DNA from: Nostoc carneum NIES-2107
GTDB lineage: Bacteria; Cyanobacteriota; Cyanobacteriia; Cyanobacteriales; Nostocaceae
DNA length: 64,000 nt
Direction of reading: 5' to 3'
NCBI GenBank assembly: GCA_002368155.1
Contig: AP018182.1
Location: 157,469 to 221,468 of the forward strand
The notes beneath the pieces are model-generated. The model was given only the letters and a program-made list of their open reading frames with translations, made no database searches and was not told where the DNA came from. The translations under genes were made by a program, and so were the position numbers. How positions within the stretch are numbered: the stretch's first letter is position 1; the number at the start of each line of letters is the position of its first letter. This document shows, piece by piece, positions 60,960 through 64,000 of the stretch.

Positions 60960-63938
60960 TTGGCAACGCGCGAACTTTTATCTCCAGCACAGCGACTACA
61001 ATTTACTGAAATTCCCGATTCTATTACCACAAGAGATATAGCTCGCTACTATACTTTTAGTAATGATGAACTCAAAATTATCAAAGAGCGTCGTAGACCA
61101 CACAATCGTCTGGGTTTTGCCGTACAGTTGTGTTACCTACGCTTTCCTGGTCGTGTTTGGAACCTAGGAGAAATAGTACCGGAATCTGTACTATTTTATA
61201 TTGCATCTCAATTAAAACTTGACCCAGCAATAATAACAGAATATTCCCAAAGGGATACAACTCGACGCGAACATTTAGCAGAAATTCAAAATAATTTTGG
61301 ATTTCGGACTTTTAATACATCTATATACAAACAACTCTCAAAATGGTTATTACCATTTGCCATATCCTCAGATAAAGGGATGGCACTTGTAGGAGCGTTA
61401 ATTGATGAGATGCGCTTGCGCCAAATTATTATCCCAGCTATTTCTACAGTAGAACGTTTAGCCTGGGAAGTCAGAAATCGCGCTCAAAAATTAGTATGTC
61501 TTGAGTTAACTAAAAGTTTAACAACATTACAAAAGACAGCACTGGATAAGTTATTAGTTGTCGAGCCTGGTAAAAAGCTGACTGATTTAATTTGGCTGCG
61601 TCAACCACCAGGTCAAGCTAATCCGAGAAACTTTTTAAAATTAGTGGAACGACTAGAGTTTATTCGCCATCTTCATCTCGAAGAAGAATGTTTGAAACGA
61701 GTACACCAAAATCGTCTACTGCAATTTACTAGAATTGGCGCGAAGTCTACACCTGCTCACCTATCTAGGTTGGATGAATTGAGACGCTATGCTATTTTAG
61801 TTGCTTTTCTCATTGAATGGAGTGCCTCATTGGTCGATTATGCCATAGGTATGCACGATAAAATGATGAGTAAATTGTTTAATAAAACTGAGCATCAGCA
61901 TGGTGATAAGTTTCAACGTGATGGCAAAGCAATTAATGAGAAAGTCCGATTATATGCTCAAGTGGGTAAGGCGCTAATTGCGGCTAGAGATGAGTCAAAT
62001 GATGCCTATCAAGCGATTGAATCTGTATTGGATTGGGAAAAATTTATCACTACTGTTGCTGAAGCAGAAAAGCTAGCCAGACCCGCAGATTTTGATTATC
62101 TTGAACTGCTTGATAACCGTTATTCACAGTTGCGACGTTATACACCCAAGTTGTTGGAGGTGTTTGAATTCAAAGCTACCGGAGCTAGTTTACCAGTGCT
62201 AAAAGCTTTGGAGATAATTAAAGAATTAAATATATCTGGTGGTCGAAAAGTGCCGGAATCTGTGGACACTAGTTTCGTTAAACCTCGTTGGTCAAAACAC
62301 GTATTTAAGGGCGATACTATTGACCGTCACTACTATGAGATGTGTGCTTTAACTGAGTTACGCAATGGTTTGCGTTCTGGGGATATTTGGGTAGCAGGGT
62401 CGAAGCAGTTCCAAGATTTTGAGGATTATCTGTTAGCAGATAGTGCATGGCAGTCAATGCGTTCTTCTCACACAATACCTGTGGCAGTAGCGACAGATTT
62501 TACTACCTATATTGAACAACGGTCACTCGAATTATCTGAACAATTATTGCTTGTTTCTTCTTTAATGGCAGAGAAGAAACTGGTTGATGTCAGGATAGAA
62601 AACGAGATGTTAATTATCACTCCTCTCACCAATGCTGTGCCGAAGGAGATTGATGGATTTAGTAGAAAAGTTCATAGTTTACTGCCAAGAATTAAGTTGA
62701 CTGATTTGTTAGTAGAAGTTGATTCTTGGACGCAATTCACTAAGCATTTTACGCATTTACATTCGGGAGAACAAGTATCCGATAAGGTTGTTTTGTTAAG
62801 TGCTTTGCTTGCTGATGGTATTAATTTAGGTTTAACGCGGATGGCTGACGCAACTATTGGGATGTCCTTTGAGCGTTTAGCATGGGTGGCAGATTGGTAT
62901 ATTCGAGATGAAACTTATTCCAAGGCTTTAGCAGAGGTGGTAAATTTCCACACACAAGTGCCATTTGCTGCTTATTGGGGTGATGGGACAACATCTTCTT
63001 CTGATGGTCAACGGTTTAAAGCAGGCGGACATCGCAGTTTTAATGAAGAGATTAATGCCAAGTATGGTAAAGATAGAAGCGTGATTTTTTACACGCATAT
63101 TTCCGACCAGTATGTTCCGTTTCACGTTAAGGTAATTAACGCCACGATTAGGGATGCAACTCACGTTTTGGATGGTTTGTTGTATCACGAGAGTGATTTA
63201 CAGATTCAAGAGCATTATACGGATACAAGCGGCTACACTGAGCATGTGTTTGCGATGTGCCATTTATTAGGGTTTCGATTTGCACCTCGAATGCGAGATT
63301 TACCTGATAAGAAATTGTATACTTTTGAACCTACTCCTGCTGATTCGGTTTTGGCACCCTTGTTAGGTGACAAGATTAATGTGAAATTGATTCAAGAGTC
63401 TTGGGATGAGATTCTCCGCCTTGCTAGTTCAATTCGGACGGGGACGGTGACAGCTTCTTTGATGTTGAGGAAATTAGCTTCCTATCCTCGCCAGAATCGT
63501 TTAGCTTTAGCTTTGCGGGAGTTGGGGAGGATTGAGCGGACTTTGTTTACTTTGGAATGGTTGCAGAGTCCAGAATTGCGGCGGCGGGCGACGGCGGGTC
63601 TAAACAAGGGTGAGGCGAAGCATACCCTCAAAAGAGCGGTGTTTTTTAATCGTCTGGGGGAAGTACGCGATCGCTCTTACGAAGACCAGTTTTATCGGGC
63701 CAGTGGTTTGAATTTGGTCATTGCTGCAATCGTTCTTTGGAATACGGTGTATTTAGAAAAAGCCGTGGATTATTTGAAACAACAGGGATTGGATATCAGT
63801 GAAGAATATTTGCAACATTTGTCACCATTGGAGTGGGAGCATATCAATCTCACTGGTGATTATGTTTGGAATTTGAAGCAGGCGACTAGTTTGGACAAGT
63901 TGCGCCCTTTACGGGTTAAGGAAAATAGGTATCGCTGA
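60960..63938 (+). CDS. tnpA: Tn3-family transposase
   Basis: A 992-residue DDE transposase for replicative transposition. It starts at TTG 60960, with AGGT upstream. The N-terminal DUF4158-type region (LSPAQRLQFTEIPDSI, RRRPHNRLGFAVQLCYLRFP) binds the terminal repeats. The catalytic region includes WGDGTTSSSDGQRF (about residues 674-687), which carries an aspartate, and the C-terminal AGLNKGEAKHTLKRAVFFNR box typical of the family. Full length with no interruption, so probably functional. Confidence 0.92.
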   Translation: MATRELLSPAQRLQFTEIPDSITTRDIARYYTFSNDELKIIKERRRPHNRLGFAVQLCYLRFPGRVWNLGEIVPESVLFYIASQLKLDPAIITEYSQRDTTRREHLAEIQNNFGFRTFNTSIYKQLSKWLLPFAISSDKGMALVGALIDEMRLRQIIIPAISTVERLAWEVRNRAQKLVCLELTKSLTTLQKTALDKLLVVEPGKKLTDLIWLRQPPGQANPRNFLKLVERLEFIRHLHLEEECLKRVHQNRLLQFTRIGAKSTPAHLSRLDELRRYAILVAFLIEWSASLVDYAIGMHDKMMSKLFNKTEHQHGDKFQRDGKAINEKVRLYAQVGKALIAARDESNDAYQAIESVLDWEKFITTVAEAEKLARPADFDYLELLDNRYSQLRRYTPKLLEVFEFKATGASLPVLKALEIIKELNISGGRKVPESVDTSFVKPRWSKHVFKGDTIDRHYYEMCALTELRNGLRSGDIWVAGSKQFQDFEDYLLADSAWQSMRSSHTIPVAVATDFTTYIEQRSLELSEQLLLVSSLMAEKKLVDVRIENEMLIITPLTNAVPKEIDGFSRKVHSLLPRIKLTDLLVEVDSWTQFTKHFTHLHSGEQVSDKVVLLSALLADGINLGLTRMADATIGMSFERLAWVADWYIRDETYSKALAEVVNFHTQVPFAAYWGDGTTSSSDGQRFKAGGHRSFNEEINAKYGKDRSVIFYTHISDQYVPFHVKVINATIRDATHVLDGLLYHESDLQIQEHYTDTSGYTEHVFAMCHLLGFRFAPRMRDLPDKKLYTFEPTPADSVLAPLLGDKINVKLIQESWDEILRLASSIRTGTVTASLMLRKLASYPRQNRLALALRELGRIERTLFTLEWLQSPELRRRATAGLNKGEAKHTLKRAVFFNRLGEVRDRSYEDQFYRASGLNLVIAAIVLWNTVYLEKAVDYLKQQGLDISEEYLQHLSPLEWEHINLTGDYVWNLKQATSLDKLRPLRVKENRYR

Positions 63939-63962
63939 AATGCCTATACAGTATAGGTTTCA

Positions 63963-64000
63963 GCCTTAGCGTACAATTTTCCCGTTTTGGCACGGTGATG
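63963..64000 (-). repeat. Right terminal inverted repeat of the transposon (incomplete)
   Basis: An exact inverted copy of 58994-59031, cut by the end of the window. The target duplication cannot be checked. Confidence 0.85.

Larger units (their letters stand above)
58992..64000. mobile_element. Tn3-family transposon with tyrosine recombinase (right tip cut by window)
   Basis: The terminal repeat at 58994-59031 is repeated in exact inverted form at 63963-64000. The last couple of bases of the right end lie outside. Contents from left: a small zinc-finger protein, a tyrosine recombinase with a core-like palindrome upstream, a helix-turn-helix/zinc-ribbon protein and a full Tn3 transposase. 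This is the TnpI-TnpA design known from Tn4430-like elements rather than the serine-resolvase design. Length about 5.0 kb. Confidence 0.88.

Noticed and set aside
1..64000. A replication initiator (Rep) gene, DnaB helicase or DnaG primase
   Set aside because: No frame with recognisable initiator, helicase or primase motifs was found. The initiator may lie outside the window or be one of the unknown genes.

Overview
The window looks like part of a large plasmid from a filamentous, Nostoc-type cyanobacterium. It carries many GCGATCGC (HIP1) octamers, is AT-rich, and holds cyanobacterial families (DUF2808, small plasmid-only proteins, Nostoc-type dispersed repeats). Mobilization genes, two partition systems, a replication block and several transposons sit side by side. 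No rRNA, tRNA, CRISPR array or chromosomal housekeeping cluster was seen.

Layout. (1) 1-3652: the start of a very large minus-strand gene, cut by the window edge, with an R-x-P motif and a D-Y-D-G-D motif like the active-site barrel of RNA polymerases. (2) 4.2-7.0 kb: a decayed small gene, a TTG-started MobP-type relaxase and a MobC-like accessory protein, with two related long palindromes. (3) 7.5-10.0 kb: a ParMRC-type partition locus, with four phased iterons followed by a ParR-like and an actin-like gene. (4) 10.0-11.0 kb: two tandem paralogues of an unknown plasmid family. (5) 11.6-13.0 kb: an IS4-type insertion sequence. (6) 13.0-44.4 kb: a large metal (mainly copper) homeostasis island. 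It holds two MerR regulators with two operator classes, a thioredoxin-like protein, a tandem cupredoxin, CopA, CopZ, a DUF305 CopM-like protein, an RND efflux system with two pump genes, secreted small proteins and a CopRS-like two-component system. An IS630 element, a TetR/hydrolase cassette and a PLP-enzyme/flippase pair are embedded in it. (7) 44.6-58.9 kb: ParAB followed by what looks like a private replisome: two SSB-like proteins, HolA, HolB, DnaX, a DnaN with a long tail and a B-family DNA polymerase. (8) 59.0-64.0 kb: an almost complete Tn3-family transposon with a tyrosine recombinase; it interrupts a gene next to dnaN.

How the parts work together. The replication block has every part needed to load a sliding clamp (gamma/tau, delta, delta-prime, beta) but no DnaE-type polymerase. 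The polymerase present is a 605-residue family B enzyme whose last residues are QLSLF, the consensus beta-clamp-binding peptide. A second protein of unknown function in the same block ends with the same peptide. This points to a hybrid, plasmid-owned replisome: family B polymerase plus bacterial clamp and loader. The R-x-P/D-x-D-G-D protein on the same replicon could supply RNA synthesis (transcription or priming), but that link is inference.

The metal island shows two visible regulatory layers. Seven gene-linked MerR-type promoters (TTGACT with a 20-bp spacer) fall into CTATAG and CTCCAG classes. Ten copies of a three-part element (TTTCATC, TTTCAT 11 bp later, then a TGTCAAACTA-like block 13 bp on) lie upstream of efflux genes, secreted-protein genes, the PLP-enzyme operon and the response regulator gene itself. 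The second layer is best explained as the regulon of the OmpR-type regulator at 42336-43040.
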